Positions 41,678 through 51,913 are shown, numbered from the stretch's first letter. The stretch is 54,432 bases of DNA from Candidatus Planktophila sp. (GCA_030681675.1 JAUXRP010000034.1:1-54432); one strand, 5' to 3'. Translations and numbers: made by a program. Notes: generated by a model not told the origin, from the sequence alone.

Positions 41678-43309
41678 TTAACCTTTCGCCGCTACCGCCG
41701 CTGCAATCAATCCAACAAAGAGCGGATGAGGTCGAGTTGGACGGGATCGAAGCTCTGGATGAGCTTGCGTACCTATGTAGTAAGGATGCACCTCTTTAGG
41801 AAGTTCTACAAACTCCACTAAATCAAGCTCCTTATAAAAGCCAGAAAAGATGAGACCCGCTGCCGATATCTGATCACGGAACTTATTGTTGACTTCATAG
41901 CGATGGCGATGGCGCTCAGAGATTTCATCGGCTCCGTAAATAGTGGCCACCATGGAGCCCGCAACTAGATCTGCCCTGTAGAGACCTAAGCGCATAGTTC
42001 CACCCATATCTTGATTTCCCGCAACGATATCTCTTTGATTCGCCATCGTTGCAATTACTGGAGTCCCGGAATCTGAAAACTCCGCTGAATTAGCATCAGT
42101 GATTCCAGCTAAGTTACGTGCAGCTTCAATGACCATACACTGCAAACCAAGACATAGACCCAAAGTCGGAATTCTATTCTCGCGTGCATATTTGAGCGCG
42201 CCTACTTTTCCTTCGATACCCCGGATGCCAAAGCCACCTGGAACACATATAGCATCAACGCTACTTAAATTCTTTGCCGCACCTTCAGCGCTCTCGCACT
42301 CATCACTTGCAATCCATACAATTTCAATCTTTGCTTCATTAGCAAAGCCACCTGCACGCAAAGCCTCTGACACCGAAAGATAGGCATCGGGTAGATCTAT
42401 ATACTTACCGACTAAACCAATTCGGACATGATGTTTAGGGTGATGTACTTTTTCAAGTAAATCATCCCAATCACCCCACACCACTTCATGGCACTCCAAA
42501 CCTAAACGCTTAACAACATAGGCATCTAAACCTTCAGCGTGAAGTACTTTCGGGATGTCATAAATTGATGGGGCATCAACGGCGGCAACAACGGCAGCTG
42601 AATCAACGTCACACATCAGAGAGATCTTCTTTTTTACCGACAGTGGAATAGCCCGATCAGAGCGAAGCACTATGGCATCTGGTGCAATACCAATACTTCG
42701 CAAAGCAACAACTGAGTGTTGTGTCGGCTTAGTTTTCAACTCACCCGATGGACCAATATATGGAACCAATGAGACGTGCAGATAGAAAACATTGTCACGA
42801 CCCACCTCTTGGCGAATCTGCCGAGCCGCCTCTAAGAAAGGTTGAGATTCAATATCTCCAACAGTTCCACCTATTTCAGTAATCACGATATCAATATCAG
42901 GTGCGGCCATTGCACGGATCCGCTCTTTAATCTCATTTGTAATGTGTGGAATAACTTGAACGGTTTCACCCAAATACTCACCGCGACGCTCTCGGGCTAT
43001 AACGCGCGAATACACTTGGCCCGTTGTGACATTTGCCGAACCATGCAGATTAGTATCTAAAAAGCGTTCATAATGCCCGATATCTAAATCAGTTTCTGCG
43101 CCATCATCGGTGACAAAAACCTCACCATGTTGAAAGGGATTCATCGTTCCAGGATCGACATTTAAATATGGATCCAGCTTCTGCATCGTTACGCGAAGAC
43201 CTCGGGCTACTAACAAGCGTCCAAGAGATGAGGCGGTAAGACCTTTTCCAAGAGATGAGGCGACTCCGCCGGATACAAAGAGGTGTTTCGTCACATGTTG
43301 CTGGCCCAT
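41678..43309 (-). CDS. pyrG: CTP synthase
   Basis: Makes CTP from UTP with glutamine as nitrogen donor. The N-terminal synthase domain begins [26 protein letters not shown] and contains the [19 protein letters not shown] motif. The C-terminal glutamine amidotransferase domain has the nucleophile Cys in [17 protein letters not shown] (about residue 386) and the His/Glu pair in THPELRSRP-like [19 protein letters not shown]. Length 543. Confidence 0.97.
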   Translation of the reverse strand: MGQQHVTKHLFVSGGVASSLGKGLTASSLGRLLVARGLRVTMQKLDPYLNVDPGTMNPFQHGEVFVTDDGAETDLDIGHYERFLDTNLHGSANVTTGQVYSRVIARERRGEYLGETVQVIPHITNEIKERIRAMAAPDIDIVITEIGGTVGDIESQPFLEAARQIRQEVGRDNVFYLHVSLVPYIGPSGELKTKPTQHSVVALRSIGIAPDAIVLRSDRAIPLSVKKKISLMCDVDSAAVVAAVDAPSIYDIPKVLHAEGLDAYVVKRLGLECHEVVWGDWDDLLEKVHHPKHHVRIGLVGKYIDLPDAYLSVSEALRAGGFANEAKIEIVWIASDECESAEGAAKNLSSVDAICVPGGFGIRGIEGKVGALKYARENRIPTLGLCLGLQCMVIEAARNLAGITDANSAEFSDSGTPVIATMANQRDIVAGNQDMGGTMRLGLYRADLVAGSMVATIYGADEISERHRHRYEVNNKFRDQISAAGLIFSGFYKELDLVEFVELPKEVHPYYIGTQAHPELRSRPTRPHPLFVGLIAAAVAAKG

Positions 43310-43341
43310 GGGAGTTCAACCTATCACTTTTTTAACTGCCT

Positions 43342-45063
43342 CTATTCCATCTTCAACGATAATAGTTCGGCGGCGTGTTCACGCGCGCTCACTGAGTTTT
43401 CCAAGCCCGCTAGCATCCGCGCAAGCTCCTCAATGCGATCTGCACCATCAACTCTTCGAACATCACTTTGACCCACAGAGCCATGTGAATCCTTAGTAAC
43501 TACGAAGTGCGTGTCTGCCCACGCAGCCACTTGAGGCAGATGCGTGACAACAACAACTTGGGCGTGCCGAGAAAGTGAATGAAGGCGACGTCCTACTTCA
43601 ATTGCCGCTTTACCCCCAACGCCCGCATCGACTTCATCAAATATGTATGTACCTACTGGATGCGTTGCCGCGATGACAACTTCCAAAGCCAACATGACGC
43701 GTGACATTTCACCGCCACTTGCACCTTTTGCAAGTGAGACTAAAGGTGCATCTTTGTGAGCCGATATAAACATCGAAACCTCATCACAGCCAAATGCAGT
43801 GAACCCACTTTCCTTCAAGGCGGCGTAATCAACGCTCTCAATTTTTACATAGAAAGTTGCGTGTGGCATCGATAGAGCCTGCATTTCAACGGTGACCGCC
43901 GAACTCAATTTTTCACCAGCTAATTTTCGAACTGAAGAGAGCGATTTAGCCGCAATGACAAGTTGCTTTTTAATTCCAACTAACTCGGTCTCCATCTCCT
44001 TTAAGCGATTATCACCGCCCTCTAAATCAGCTATCTCATTTTCAGAGGATTCATACCGTGTTATTAATGCATCGGCTTCAGTTGCAATCTCATTGCCACC
44101 ACCAAATTTCTTGATTAGCGCATGAATATCTGCTTTTCTAGTCTGTAAGTAATCCAATTGATGTGGATCGGCCTCTAAGGAGTCCAAGTAACTAGCTAGT
44201 GCACCCTTTGCATCTTCAATGAGATAAAAGCCTTCGCTTAACTGACCATAGATTGCCTCAAGTGCCGCATCCTTGCTTCGGGCGCTTTCCAGCGCCCTTC
44301 TGGCTACTCCCACCGAAGTTAACGCTCCAACTTCATCCCCATCAACGGCGCTCAAAGCAGATGCTCCGGCGATGCGAAGCTCTTCCACGTTAGATAAGCG
44401 ATCAATGGCCGCATTAATCTCTGGATACTCACCCCGTTTGAGTTTGAGTGTGGTGAGCGCTAAGACAAATTCCCGCAAGGTTTTAAGTTCTTGCTCGGAG
44501 TGTTCAATACTCTTTCGAAGCACCTCAATTCTAGTTTTTAAAACGTGATATTGCATCAAAACCTTGGAGTACTCGGCGAAGGTAACTTCAAACTCAACGC
44601 CTGCAAATTTATCTAATAATTCGCGCTGTTTTGAGGTTTTACTAATATTTATATTTGCAGCTTGAGCATGAACTTCTATTATCAACTCACTCATTGAACT
44701 GAGAGTATTAGCAGTCACGGTTATTCCATTGCATGTTGCTTTACTTTTCCCATCGGCGTTTACCGAACGAGTAATGATGAGCGCGCTATCTTCGACAATA
44801 ACACCACAGTTTTCAAAAACTTCAATTTGATCGGCAGGGATAGAAAACCTCCCGCTTGCCACTAATCTCTCGCTACCTTTTCGCACTAAAGCGCTATCGC
44901 TCTTACCGCCTAAAATCAGGTTTAGCGCCGTTAGAATCATTGTTTTACCTGCGCCAGTTTCGCCGGTTAAAACCGTTAATCCTTTAGATATTTCCAGCGT
45001 TGCTTGATCAATGACACCGATAGAACGAATCGTTATCTCATCAAGAAGAGTTCGATCACTCAC
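43342..45063 (-). CDS. recN: DNA repair ATPase RecN
   Basis: SMC-like protein acting in double-strand break repair. The N-terminal IRSIGVIDQATLEISKGLTVLTGETGAGKTMI carries Walker A, the centre (about 150-370) is coiled coil, and the end has the ABC signature LAKGASGGEMSRVMLALEVV and Walker B TYIFDEVDAGVGG. I start at GTG 45063 within GTGAGTGA shared with the nadK stop; a longer frame reaches into nadK. Sits in the conserved tlyA-nadK-recN group. Confidence 0.93.
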   Translation of the reverse strand: MSDRTLLDEITIRSIGVIDQATLEISKGLTVLTGETGAGKTMILTALNLILGGKSDSALVRKGSERLVASGRFSIPADQIEVFENCGVIVEDSALIITRSVNADGKSKATCNGITVTANTLSSMSELIIEVHAQAANINISKTSKQRELLDKFAGVEFEVTFAEYSKVLMQYHVLKTRIEVLRKSIEHSEQELKTLREFVLALTTLKLKRGEYPEINAAIDRLSNVEELRIAGASALSAVDGDEVGALTSVGVARRALESARSKDAALEAIYGQLSEGFYLIEDAKGALASYLDSLEADPHQLDYLQTRKADIHALIKKFGGGNEIATEADALITRYESSENEIADLEGGDNRLKEMETELVGIKKQLVIAAKSLSSVRKLAGEKLSSAVTVEMQALSMPHATFYVKIESVDYAALKESGFTAFGCDEVSMFISAHKDAPLVSLAKGASGGEMSRVMLALEVVIAATHPVGTYIFDEVDAGVGGKAAIEVGRRLHSLSRHAQVVVVTHLPQVAAWADTHFVVTKDSHGSVGQSDVRRVDGADRIEELARMLAGLENSVSAREHAAELLSLKME

Positions 45064-45907
45064 CGCGCCAGCCCTGTATTGGTAATTTGAACTTTGCAAC
45101 TAAACGATCGCTAAAAGATGTATTCGTTAAATGAGCTAACTGAACAACCTCTGAATCCTTTGAAATATGCACCCGATCACCTTGGAGCAATTCAAAGTTT
45201 CGCAGTGAATCGGCAGATAGAAGTGCCCCCACTGAATCAATACGCACAACAATCTGTGAAAGTGTAGAAATAACTAACGGACGAGAAAAAAGAGCATGTG
45301 CCGAAATTGGAAGTACCACTAAAGCATCGACTTCAGGCCAGACTACCGGGCCTCCGGCAGAGAATGCATATGCCGTTGAGCCAGTTGGTGTCGAACAGAT
45401 TAAACCATCACAACCCCAACGAGAGATAGGCCGGTCATCGATCTCTAGAAATAGTTCAACCATCGTTGCATGTTGACGCTCTACAGTGACTTCATTGAGC
45501 GCCCAGCCTGAGGTAACTTCTTTGCCATCTCTTTCAACTGAGTATTTCAGAGTCATACGGGGATCAATTACATATTTCTTCTCAGTTATCGCGCTAACCA
45601 CGGCATCAAGTGAGAGTTTTTCAACTTCGGCTAAAAATCCAACATGGCCAAGATTCACGCCCAGGAGCGGAATTTGATGTTTTCTAGTTACCTCCGCCGC
45701 GCGCAACATTGTTCCATCGCCACCTAAAACTACTGCAACTTCTAACTCTGGCAATTCATCAACACTGCACTGAGTGGTTCCGGCGATGTGAATATCGGAG
45801 ATTGAAAAGATAGAAAAACCTGCACTATTAAAATCTGCAGCAAGTTTAATCGCAGCTTCAACGGCCTTTGCCCTAGTCGGGTTACATACAAGTAAGAGAT
45901 TGCGCAT
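45056..45907 (-). CDS. nadK: NAD kinase
   Basis: ATP- or polyphosphate-dependent phosphorylation of NAD to NADP. The GGDG motif (residues 62-65, VVLGGDGTMLRAAE), NLGHVGFLAEVE and CDGLICSTPTGSTAYAFSAGGPVV are all present. Length 283. The start codon overlaps the tlyA stop (TAATG), and its end overlaps recN. Confidence 0.95.
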   Translation of the reverse strand: MRNLLLVCNPTRAKAVEAAIKLAADFNSAGFSIFSISDIHIAGTTQCSVDELPELEVAVVLGGDGTMLRAAEVTRKHQIPLLGVNLGHVGFLAEVEKLSLDAVVSAITEKKYVIDPRMTLKYSVERDGKEVTSGWALNEVTVERQHATMVELFLEIDDRPISRWGCDGLICSTPTGSTAYAFSAGGPVVWPEVDALVVLPISAHALFSRPLVISTLSQIVVRIDSVGALLSADSLRNFELLQGDRVHISKDSEVVQLAHLTNTSFSDRLVAKFKLPIQGWRGE

Positions 45908-46695
45908 TAAGCCGGACCTTCGGCGATTGCTAAATCCAGCGCATCGTGATCGATTGCCAGTGCACCGCGGCGCAGCCAGAGGAAGTACTCAACATTTCCT
46001 GCAGGACCAGGCAGTGGTGATGCAACTATCGCCATCGTGCCAAGACCTACGTCATAGGCCGAATCGGCAACATCAATGACTGCAGCTTTGCGTAACGCTG
46101 GATCGCGCACGACTCCCCCAGCACCTAATCTTTCACGGCCAACTTCAAACTGTGGCTTAACCATGACCACGAAATCGGCTTCGGGTTTAGATACGGCGAC
46201 AAGGGCGGGAAGAACTAATGTCAAGGAGATAAAACTCAAATCTGCAACAACTAAATCTATCGGCTCGCCAACAACATCTCCGGTTAAATGACGAATGTTT
46301 GTTCGATCCAAAATAGTCACACGTGGATCTTGCCGTAACTCCCAAGCCAACTGTCCATAACCAACATCGACTGCCACCACATGCGCCACATTTCGGCGAA
46401 GAAGAACATCGGTAAAACCACCAGTTGATGCTCCAGCATCCAGAGCGCGCTTACCTTCGACAACAACTCCAGTGAAGGCATCTAAGGCCCCCGCTAACTT
46501 GTGTCCGCCACGTGAGACGAAATCATCCCGCTTACCCGCCAATTTTATTGATGTCTCGGCATCTACCATCGTCGCCGGTTTTGTAGCGGGAATACCATTG
46601 ACTAAAACAGAACGTGATTCAATTAAATCCGATGCATTTTCCCGCGAACGTGCAAGTTCACGACGAACAAGTTCTGCATCAAGACGTATCTTCAT
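45907..46695 (-). CDS. tlyA: TlyA family rRNA 2'-O-methyltransferase
   Basis: An S4 RNA-binding domain (residues 1-60, RLDAELVRRELARSRENASDLIESRSVLVNG) fused to an FtsJ-like methyltransferase domain (GGHKLAGALDAF, ALDAGASTGGFTDVLLRR, DLVVADLSFISL). Mycobacterial TlyA methylates 16S and 23S rRNA and confers capreomycin sensitivity. Length 262. First gene of the tlyA-nadK-recN operon. Confidence 0.94.
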   Translation of the reverse strand: MKIRLDAELVRRELARSRENASDLIESRSVLVNGIPATKPATMVDAETSIKLAGKRDDFVSRGGHKLAGALDAFTGVVVEGKRALDAGASTGGFTDVLLRRNVAHVVAVDVGYGQLAWELRQDPRVTILDRTNIRHLTGDVVGEPIDLVVADLSFISLTLVLPALVAVSKPEADFVVMVKPQFEVGRERLGAGGVVRDPALRKAAVIDVADSAYDVGLGTMAIVASPLPGPAGNVEYFLWLRRGALAIDHDALDLAIAEGPA

Positions 46696-46710
46696 CGATT
46701 AATGAACCTG

Positions 46711-46869
46711 TTAGAGCCCATCGATCGAAGATAGCGCTTTTACAAGAGTTGAGTGCAAGGCTTCATAACGCTCTGCATGATCATTGATTGCCATTGCATC
46801 GATTTCCACGAGTTCATTGCGAACCTCTTCTACCAGTGAGCTGCCATCTACATGTAACTCCTGTTGCAT
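46711..46869 (-). CDS. Small conserved-looking acidic protein upstream of tlyA
   Basis: 52 codons: an acidic, helical peptide (VEEVRNELVEIDAMA, then DHAERYEALHSTLVKALSSIDG). The ATG directly follows the TAG of the upstream coiled-coil gene, with GGAG-like bases inside its first codons. Small proteins with a similar RYE-x-LH pattern occur upstream of tlyA in other actinobacteria, as I recall. Function unknown. Confidence 0.6.
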   Translation of the reverse strand: MQQELHVDGSSLVEEVRNELVEIDAMAINDHAERYEALHSTLVKALSSIDGL

Positions 46870-47226
46870 CTACGCTCTCGCTCTCTTAGAGGCGCTTTTC
46901 TTTACTGGAGTTTTTTTGGAAGCAGCTGTTTTAGTAGTCGAAGCCTTTTTCGTCGCATTCTTAGGCGCCGCCTTTTTTGGAACTTCATTTTTTAGCTCAA
47001 CCTTTAAACGTGCGATCTCTTCTTTAAGCGCCTCAAACTCTCCGCGTTTAACGAAACCCATCTTGGAGACTGAACGCTCGACCTCATCCTCAATCTTTAC
47101 TTTGAGCGCTTCTCCGCCCTCGCGAAGCCATTGATTGACCGCCGATGCAACCTCAGTTGCCTTTTTATCGCCATCAGTTATCTTGGAGAGATAGGTGCGA
47201 AGAGTTGAAAAAATGTCATTTACCAT
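46870..47226 (-). CDS. Coiled-coil protein with Lys/Ala-rich tail (BMFP/UbiK-like)
   Basis: 118 residues. The first 75 form a helical bundle with VSKMGFVKRGEFEALKEEIARL, which resembles the BMFP/UbiK accessory-factor motif. The rest is a basic Lys-Ala-Thr tail (PKKAAPK, KKAST, KKTPVKKSASKRARA), as in histone-like and granule-associated proteins. It lies in the tlyA gene string. DNA, membrane or granule binding are all possible. Confidence 0.65.
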   Translation of the reverse strand: MVNDIFSTLRTYLSKITDGDKKATEVASAVNQWLREGGEALKVKIEDEVERSVSKMGFVKRGEFEALKEEIARLKVELKNEVPKKAAPKNATKKASTTKTAASKKTPVKKSASKRARA

Positions 47227-47240
47227 AGCGCTAAGCCTAC

Positions 47241-47573
47241 CTATATTCGCTCAATCTCAATGGCCTCTACCTGCCAACGGCTTGCAAGACCAGTTGCACC
47301 CTTCCAAAATCGGCGATGAACGCTACCCGTGACTTCTATCCACTCAGCCGGTTTCAGACTCAACGCACTTCGCCGCGCCTTAGCGCTCCACGCCCCAATA
47401 TCTAGCGTATCGACACCTTCGACCTTGTTTCGGGTAACAATCAACCTAAACTCCACGACCTTATCTCCACTTGGCAACTCCCTCTCAATCGCTGCGGCAG
47501 ATACTCGTCCACGAAGCAGCACGTCATTGAGTGAGTAATCGGGCTCTGCACTCATTACTTTCGACTTAGCCAT
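47241..47573 (-). CDS. Single-stranded DNA-binding protein-like OB-fold protein
   Basis: 110 residues with the SSB-type OB pattern: VLLRGRVSAAAIERELPSGDKVVEFRLIVTR, then DTLDIGAWSAKARRSALSLKPAEWIEVTGSVHRRFW. It lacks the acidic C-terminal tip of replication SSB, so it is a secondary SSB-like protein rather than the main one. AAGGAGG-type bases (TAAGGAGGAT) precede the ATG. Confidence 0.8.
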   Translation of the reverse strand: MAKSKVMSAEPDYSLNDVLLRGRVSAAAIERELPSGDKVVEFRLIVTRNKVEGVDTLDIGAWSAKARRSALSLKPAEWIEVTGSVHRRFWKGATGLASRWQVEAIEIERI

Positions 47574-47648
47574 TTTTATCCTCCTTAAGTAGTTAAGGCG
47601 AAAGAATCACTTAGCGCGCCGACAACTAGTACGAAAAAGGAGGTAGTG

Positions 47649-47693
47649 ATGTGGATAAAGAAATCAACCCGATTTGGAAAGAATGAGTTTTAA
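47649..47693 (+). CDS. Candidate 14-codon peptide with strong ribosome site
   Basis: ATG TGG ATA AAG ... TAA, preceded five bases upstream by AAAAAGGAGG. The peptide is basic (MWIKKSTRFGKNEF). The strong ribosome site is the only support. It may be a leader peptide for the next small frame. Confidence 0.3.
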   Translation: MWIKKSTRFGKNEF

Positions 47694-47711
47694 GGTGAGA
47701 GGGAGGTCAGT

Positions 47712-47804
47712 ATGTGGATTTGGCAGTTGATAATTCGTCGTGCCAAAAAGGTTACCATCCCCCTCACTGATGAAAACTGTACTCCTTTTTTCACACTTCG
47801 TTAG
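47712..47804 (+). CDS. Candidate 30-codon peptide with strong ribosome site
   Basis: The second small frame of the gap, also starting M-W-I, with GGGAGG five bases upstream. It has a hydrophobic/basic start (MWIWQLIIRRAKKV). It runs divergently from the SSB-like gene and converges on putA. No family recognised. Confidence 0.35.
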   Translation: MWIWQLIIRRAKKVTIPLTDENCTPFFTLR

Positions 47805-47825
47805 GCTAAAAAGGAAAATTCTTTT

Positions 47826-50800
47826 CTACAGTCTAGGTATCGGACCAGCCCCGACATTTCCATATCGATGATTAGTGATCGACACGCTCTGCTCCAACAA
47901 CCAGCGCGGCGCTTCAATCTCTCCCCGAGAGGCAATCGGCCGGCGATCAAGTGATATTCCGCGTTTTAAAAGTTCAACGGTAGGCGCAGGTTTACTTGAG
48001 AGCCAGCGCACTTTCCCGCACTCACCAATTGCCTTATCCTCGCCAGCCCAAAAGATAGGTGTGCCAACAAGTTCACTGATCCATTTAACATACTCAATGA
48101 AATCAGTTGGAGTATCCGAATCGATAAAGACTGTAATCCCTTGAGAGTATGGTAAATATCGCTGATAATTTCTCTCCACTTGCAAAGCTGCCTCATCGAT
48201 ATCTTTGGAGCCGCGCACATCCCACCATTTTTTTGAACTCTCTTTAGTTCTCTCTAGTGATTGCATCGATGACCAATTGCGCAGACTATCTAAATAGTTT
48301 GGGCCTCCGGCCTTTGACGTAGCGCCTACACTGCTACGTTTCCATCCGCCAAAGGGCTGGCGATTTACTACAGCCCCAGTAATACCACGATTTACATATA
48401 AATTTCCAGCCTCCATTTTTCCTATCCATCGCTCACACTCATCAACATCGAGTGAGTGAATTCCAGCAGTTAAACCATACTCAACCTGATTTTGCCATTT
48501 CAGCGCAGTCTCAAAGTTTGGTGCATTCATAATCGCCAAAACTGGACCAAACCACTCGTTTTTATGGCTCCATGAATCTGGCACAACCCCAACTTTTATT
48601 CCAGGTGACCACAAATAACCCTGTGAATCTAACTGCTGTGGAGTTATCAACCACTCTTCTCCCTCATCCAAAGTTGTTAGCGCCCGCAGGAGTGCACCCG
48701 TAGGTGGATGGATAATGGGACCTACGGAAGTTGCGAACTCTCGTGCTATGCCAACGCGTAAACTTTCTACCGCATCCTTTAACTGATTTATAAAATTCGG
48801 ATTGTTGAAAATGGTTGACTCAACAATTGCCACACTGGCAGCGCTACATTTTTGGCCCGCATGTCCAAAGGCTGAGTGCACGAGATCTTTAACTGCGCTG
48901 TCGATATCTGCACTAGCAGATATCAAAATAGAGTTTTTTCCACTAGTTTCGGCCATGAGATTGAGATCGCTTCGCCACGAATAGAACTTCTCCGCCGTTT
49001 CAAAACCGCCAGTCAGAATAGTTGCATCGATCCCTGAATGGGTAATTAATCCCCTGCCTACCTCATCATCTCTAGTTGGGAGAAATTGCAAAACTCTTTT
49101 TGGCACACCTGCTCTCCACAGTTGCTGAACAAGCAACCATCCAGTTGCAACGGCCTCGGGTGCCGGTTTGAAAATAACGGTATTGCCCGCCGCAAGAGCT
49201 GCACATATACCACCTGCAGGAATTGCATAGGGAAAATTCCACGGAGGCACAACTAATACCACTCCAATGGCTTGCGAGCCCAACTCTTTTTCACGGGCAG
49301 ATAATGCATAATAACGAGCAAAATCAATCGCTTCACTAATCTCAGGGTCGGCTTCGGAAAATACCTTTCCAGCATCTCTGGACATAACTGCAATGCTTGT
49401 TGATCGTTCGCCCTGCATCAACGTCGCCGCCTTAGCTAAAATTTCGCCTCGGGCAGTTGCACTCAATGAACTCCATTCAGTTAAAGCTGCACGCGCACTA
49501 TTTACTGCGAGGTCGATATCGGCGGGGTTTGCAACGCTGTAGTGATACCAAGGTGCCCCTTCGGCACCCGGATCAATTCCGCTTTCTATCTGTGAAGATT
49601 TAATCTCAACACCATTTATTACCAAAGGTATCTCTAACCCAAAACTTTCATACTCTTTTTTTATGGCATCAATTAACCCCAGCCGAAAACTGCTCTTCGT
49701 GGCATCGCTATCGCTCTGATTACGAAAAACCCCTTGAACAAAGGCCGCAGTGGGCCTAGGTGGTTCTGATGTATGTCGCCTGGAGTGGGTTGAAATCGAG
49801 TGCCGCTGGGTAATTGATGTTAGAAATCGACTCCTTTGTTCAACAAATCGCGCCCGATCATTTTCAATATCAAAAGAGGCTCGAAGGTAGTTCTCAATCG
49901 ACGTATTTTCATCTAAGCGTCGAACGAGATAGGCCACGGCCGCTGGAAAATCCCCATGTTTTGTTACCGGCGTGTAGAGAAGCACTCCCCCGGTTTTTTC
50001 GGCAATTGCTAGCGCCTCAGCGTTGGCCATACCCTCCAACATCTCAAGATCTAATTGGGTTTTGACTCCGCGCAGTGATGCAACCTCTATCGCCCACGCT
50101 AAATGAAATAAGTTATGGCTTGCAACTCCAATTCGTACACCTTGTGCAACATCTGGGTTCAGAGCGGTATCAATTAAGCGCGCATAACTGGCATCCACAT
50201 CGGCCTTAGTTGCATATGGCGCAGATACCCAACCATGAAGTTCGGCCTCTGCCTTTTCCATTGCGAGATTGGCACCTTTTACAAGCCTAATCTTTATCTT
50301 TGCGCCGCTCCTGATATTTCGCGCCTTTGCCCATGCAACTAATTCTGCAAAAACCGAATGTGACTCGGGCAAATAGGCCTGTAAAACAATTCCAGCCTCT
50401 AGGGATTCAAACTCGGGCTCACTCAAAACCCTTTTGAATGCATCAACCGTAATTCTTAAATCCCGAAACTCCTCCATATCTAAATTTACGAAAACGCCGG
50501 ACATCTGCGCTTGGCGGTAAAGCAAACGTAGTTGCACACAGGCGCGATCAACTGAGCCCACATGATCAATGGCAATTAGCTGACTTACAATCGATGAAAT
50601 CTTCACCGAAATATAGTTAATCTCGGGTCGCTGAACTAATTCAATTATCGAACTCAATCTTGCGCTGGCTTCACTATCACCTAAGACGGCCTCACCTAAG
50701 AGGTTAATATTTAGCCGAACACCTTGCTCAGATCGTTTCTTGATATGGTTTCTCAGAGCGATCGATTCTGCAGGGAGAATTATTCCATCGGCCGCGCTCC

Positions 50801-51167
50801 GAACTCGCCAGTGCACGATTTGCATAACTTGGTTTGGGGCGAGAAAAGAAAAAAGCCCACCGATTTTAATTCCAAGAAAATCGAGAAAACCTAACCCCCT
50901 CGAAGTTGCGAGCTTGGAAATTCGACGAAGTGTTCGCGCCGCCTGCTTTAGTGAACTAATACGGATCACTTCATCGGTCAGAGCCATCGTTAATTGAACT
51001 GCCGCAGGATCTTTGAGCAACCGTGCAAAGCGCTTTCGATTCGCCTCATCTCGCCGGTTACGTCTAGCCGATGAGATAACTAACAGTTTTTCCACTAATA
51101 CAACGGCCTCAGTCGTTAAATAATCGATATCCCTCTTTGTCGCCAACGGTTCGCTTAGCACGCTCAC
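47826..51167 (-). CDS. putA: Bifunctional proline dehydrogenase / P5C dehydrogenase
   Basis: Oxidises proline to glutamate in two steps. The N-terminal proline dehydrogenase barrel (about 100-440) contains KIRLVKGANLAMEKAEAELHGW and GVRIGVASHNLFHLAWA. The aldehyde dehydrogenase part (about 520-1000) has VVPPWNFPYAIPAGG, MAETSGKNSILI (Glu near 738) and the catalytic Cys in GHAGQKCSAAS (near 774). A further C-terminal segment of about 110 residues follows. There is no N-terminal DNA-binding domain. It begins with GTG; length 1113 fits the actinobacterial two-domain form. Confidence 0.94.
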   Translation of the reverse strand: MSVLSEPLATKRDIDYLTTEAVVLVEKLLVISSARRNRRDEANRKRFARLLKDPAAVQLTMALTDEVIRISSLKQAARTLRRISKLATSRGLGFLDFLGIKIGGLFSFLAPNQVMQIVHWRVRSAADGIILPAESIALRNHIKKRSEQGVRLNINLLGEAVLGDSEASARLSSIIELVQRPEINYISVKISSIVSQLIAIDHVGSVDRACVQLRLLYRQAQMSGVFVNLDMEEFRDLRITVDAFKRVLSEPEFESLEAGIVLQAYLPESHSVFAELVAWAKARNIRSGAKIKIRLVKGANLAMEKAEAELHGWVSAPYATKADVDASYARLIDTALNPDVAQGVRIGVASHNLFHLAWAIEVASLRGVKTQLDLEMLEGMANAEALAIAEKTGGVLLYTPVTKHGDFPAAVAYLVRRLDENTSIENYLRASFDIENDRARFVEQRSRFLTSITQRHSISTHSRRHTSEPPRPTAAFVQGVFRNQSDSDATKSSFRLGLIDAIKKEYESFGLEIPLVINGVEIKSSQIESGIDPGAEGAPWYHYSVANPADIDLAVNSARAALTEWSSLSATARGEILAKAATLMQGERSTSIAVMSRDAGKVFSEADPEISEAIDFARYYALSAREKELGSQAIGVVLVVPPWNFPYAIPAGGICAALAAGNTVIFKPAPEAVATGWLLVQQLWRAGVPKRVLQFLPTRDDEVGRGLITHSGIDATILTGGFETAEKFYSWRSDLNLMAETSGKNSILISASADIDSAVKDLVHSAFGHAGQKCSAASVAIVESTIFNNPNFINQLKDAVESLRVGIAREFATSVGPIIHPPTGALLRALTTLDEGEEWLITPQQLDSQGYLWSPGIKVGVVPDSWSHKNEWFGPVLAIMNAPNFETALKWQNQVEYGLTAGIHSLDVDECERWIGKMEAGNLYVNRGITGAVVNRQPFGGWKRSSVGATSKAGGPNYLDSLRNWSSMQSLERTKESSKKWWDVRGSKDIDEAALQVERNYQRYLPYSQGITVFIDSDTPTDFIEYVKWISELVGTPIFWAGEDKAIGECGKVRWLSSKPAPTVELLKRGISLDRRPIASRGEIEAPRWLLEQSVSITNHRYGNVGAGPIPRL

Positions 51168-51241
51168 TATCTTAGATAGTTTTAGTTAAATTAGTTACCA
51201 TCGATGGAGTGGTTCGACAAATGCGCACTTTCTAAGTGAAT

Positions 51242-51910
51242 TTATTCAGAATAGGTCGACGATGCATCTGAAATCATTGCTGGGCAAGGTTGGCCTGGCG
51301 CTGTCAGACCTTCAAAATGCCACCACTCGTTCTCATATGGACGACAAAGTCCATACACGTATCCATTTTCCTCAAGCCACAAAGTTGAAAGGTGATCATC
51401 GGGGTAGTTAACATCTATCGCTAAGCCCAATGGATGGTGGGAAATATCCGGTGGGAGTACCCATCTCGATGCAAGTGCTTCGCTTCCATATTTTTTCACC
51501 GCCGATTTAAAGAGAAAAGCTTGGCGTTCGTAAGATCTAAATCCAGATGTGATTGCGAGTGTAATGCCTTCCTTCTTGGCACCAGCTTGAGCAGCCAAAA
51601 AACGAACTTTTAAAAACTGATTGAGATCCGTTGGATTCTCGGTGGCTGTTAAATACTCACTCTCGCCCAAGCTCTCTTCGTTTTCCAAGCATCCAGAGGC
51701 AACATTCGTACTTCGCAGCGAACCATTAACCGCATCAAAACAGAGAAGTTGAATTGGAGTTGGCACTGTGCTCAAACTTGGAGTTGGTGTTGCACGCGGA
51801 GCCTGTTCAGTATTAAAACTGGGGTTGAATTCTCTGCCAACGAAGAAACCGACAATTCCGCCGACCAGGATTGCTACTACTACTAGAGATAGAATCTTAA
51901 TTTTCATCAT
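51242..51910 (-). CDS. Membrane-anchored D-Ala-D-Ala carboxypeptidase (VanY, M15B)
   Basis: Cell-wall peptidase trimming peptidoglycan stem peptides. An N-terminal membrane anchor (LSLVVVAILVGGIVGFFVG) precedes the M15B domain with ITSGFRSYERQAFLF, the zinc motif SHHPLGLAIDV and the catalytic/zinc end NEWWHFEG. Length 222. It starts three bases after the M20 amidohydrolase stop, so they may be co-transcribed. Confidence 0.88.
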   Translation of the reverse strand: MMKIKILSLVVVAILVGGIVGFFVGREFNPSFNTEQAPRATPTPSLSTVPTPIQLLCFDAVNGSLRSTNVASGCLENEESLGESEYLTATENPTDLNQFLKVRFLAAQAGAKKEGITLAITSGFRSYERQAFLFKSAVKKYGSEALASRWVLPPDISHHPLGLAIDVNYPDDHLSTLWLEENGYVYGLCRPYENEWWHFEGLTAPGQPCPAMISDASSTYSE

Positions 51911-51913
51911 GAA

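Noticed and set aside
47783-47815. TCCTTTTT / AAAAAGGA inverted repeat after putA
   Set aside because: AT-only stem with a 17-nt loop is too weak to call a terminator with confidence.
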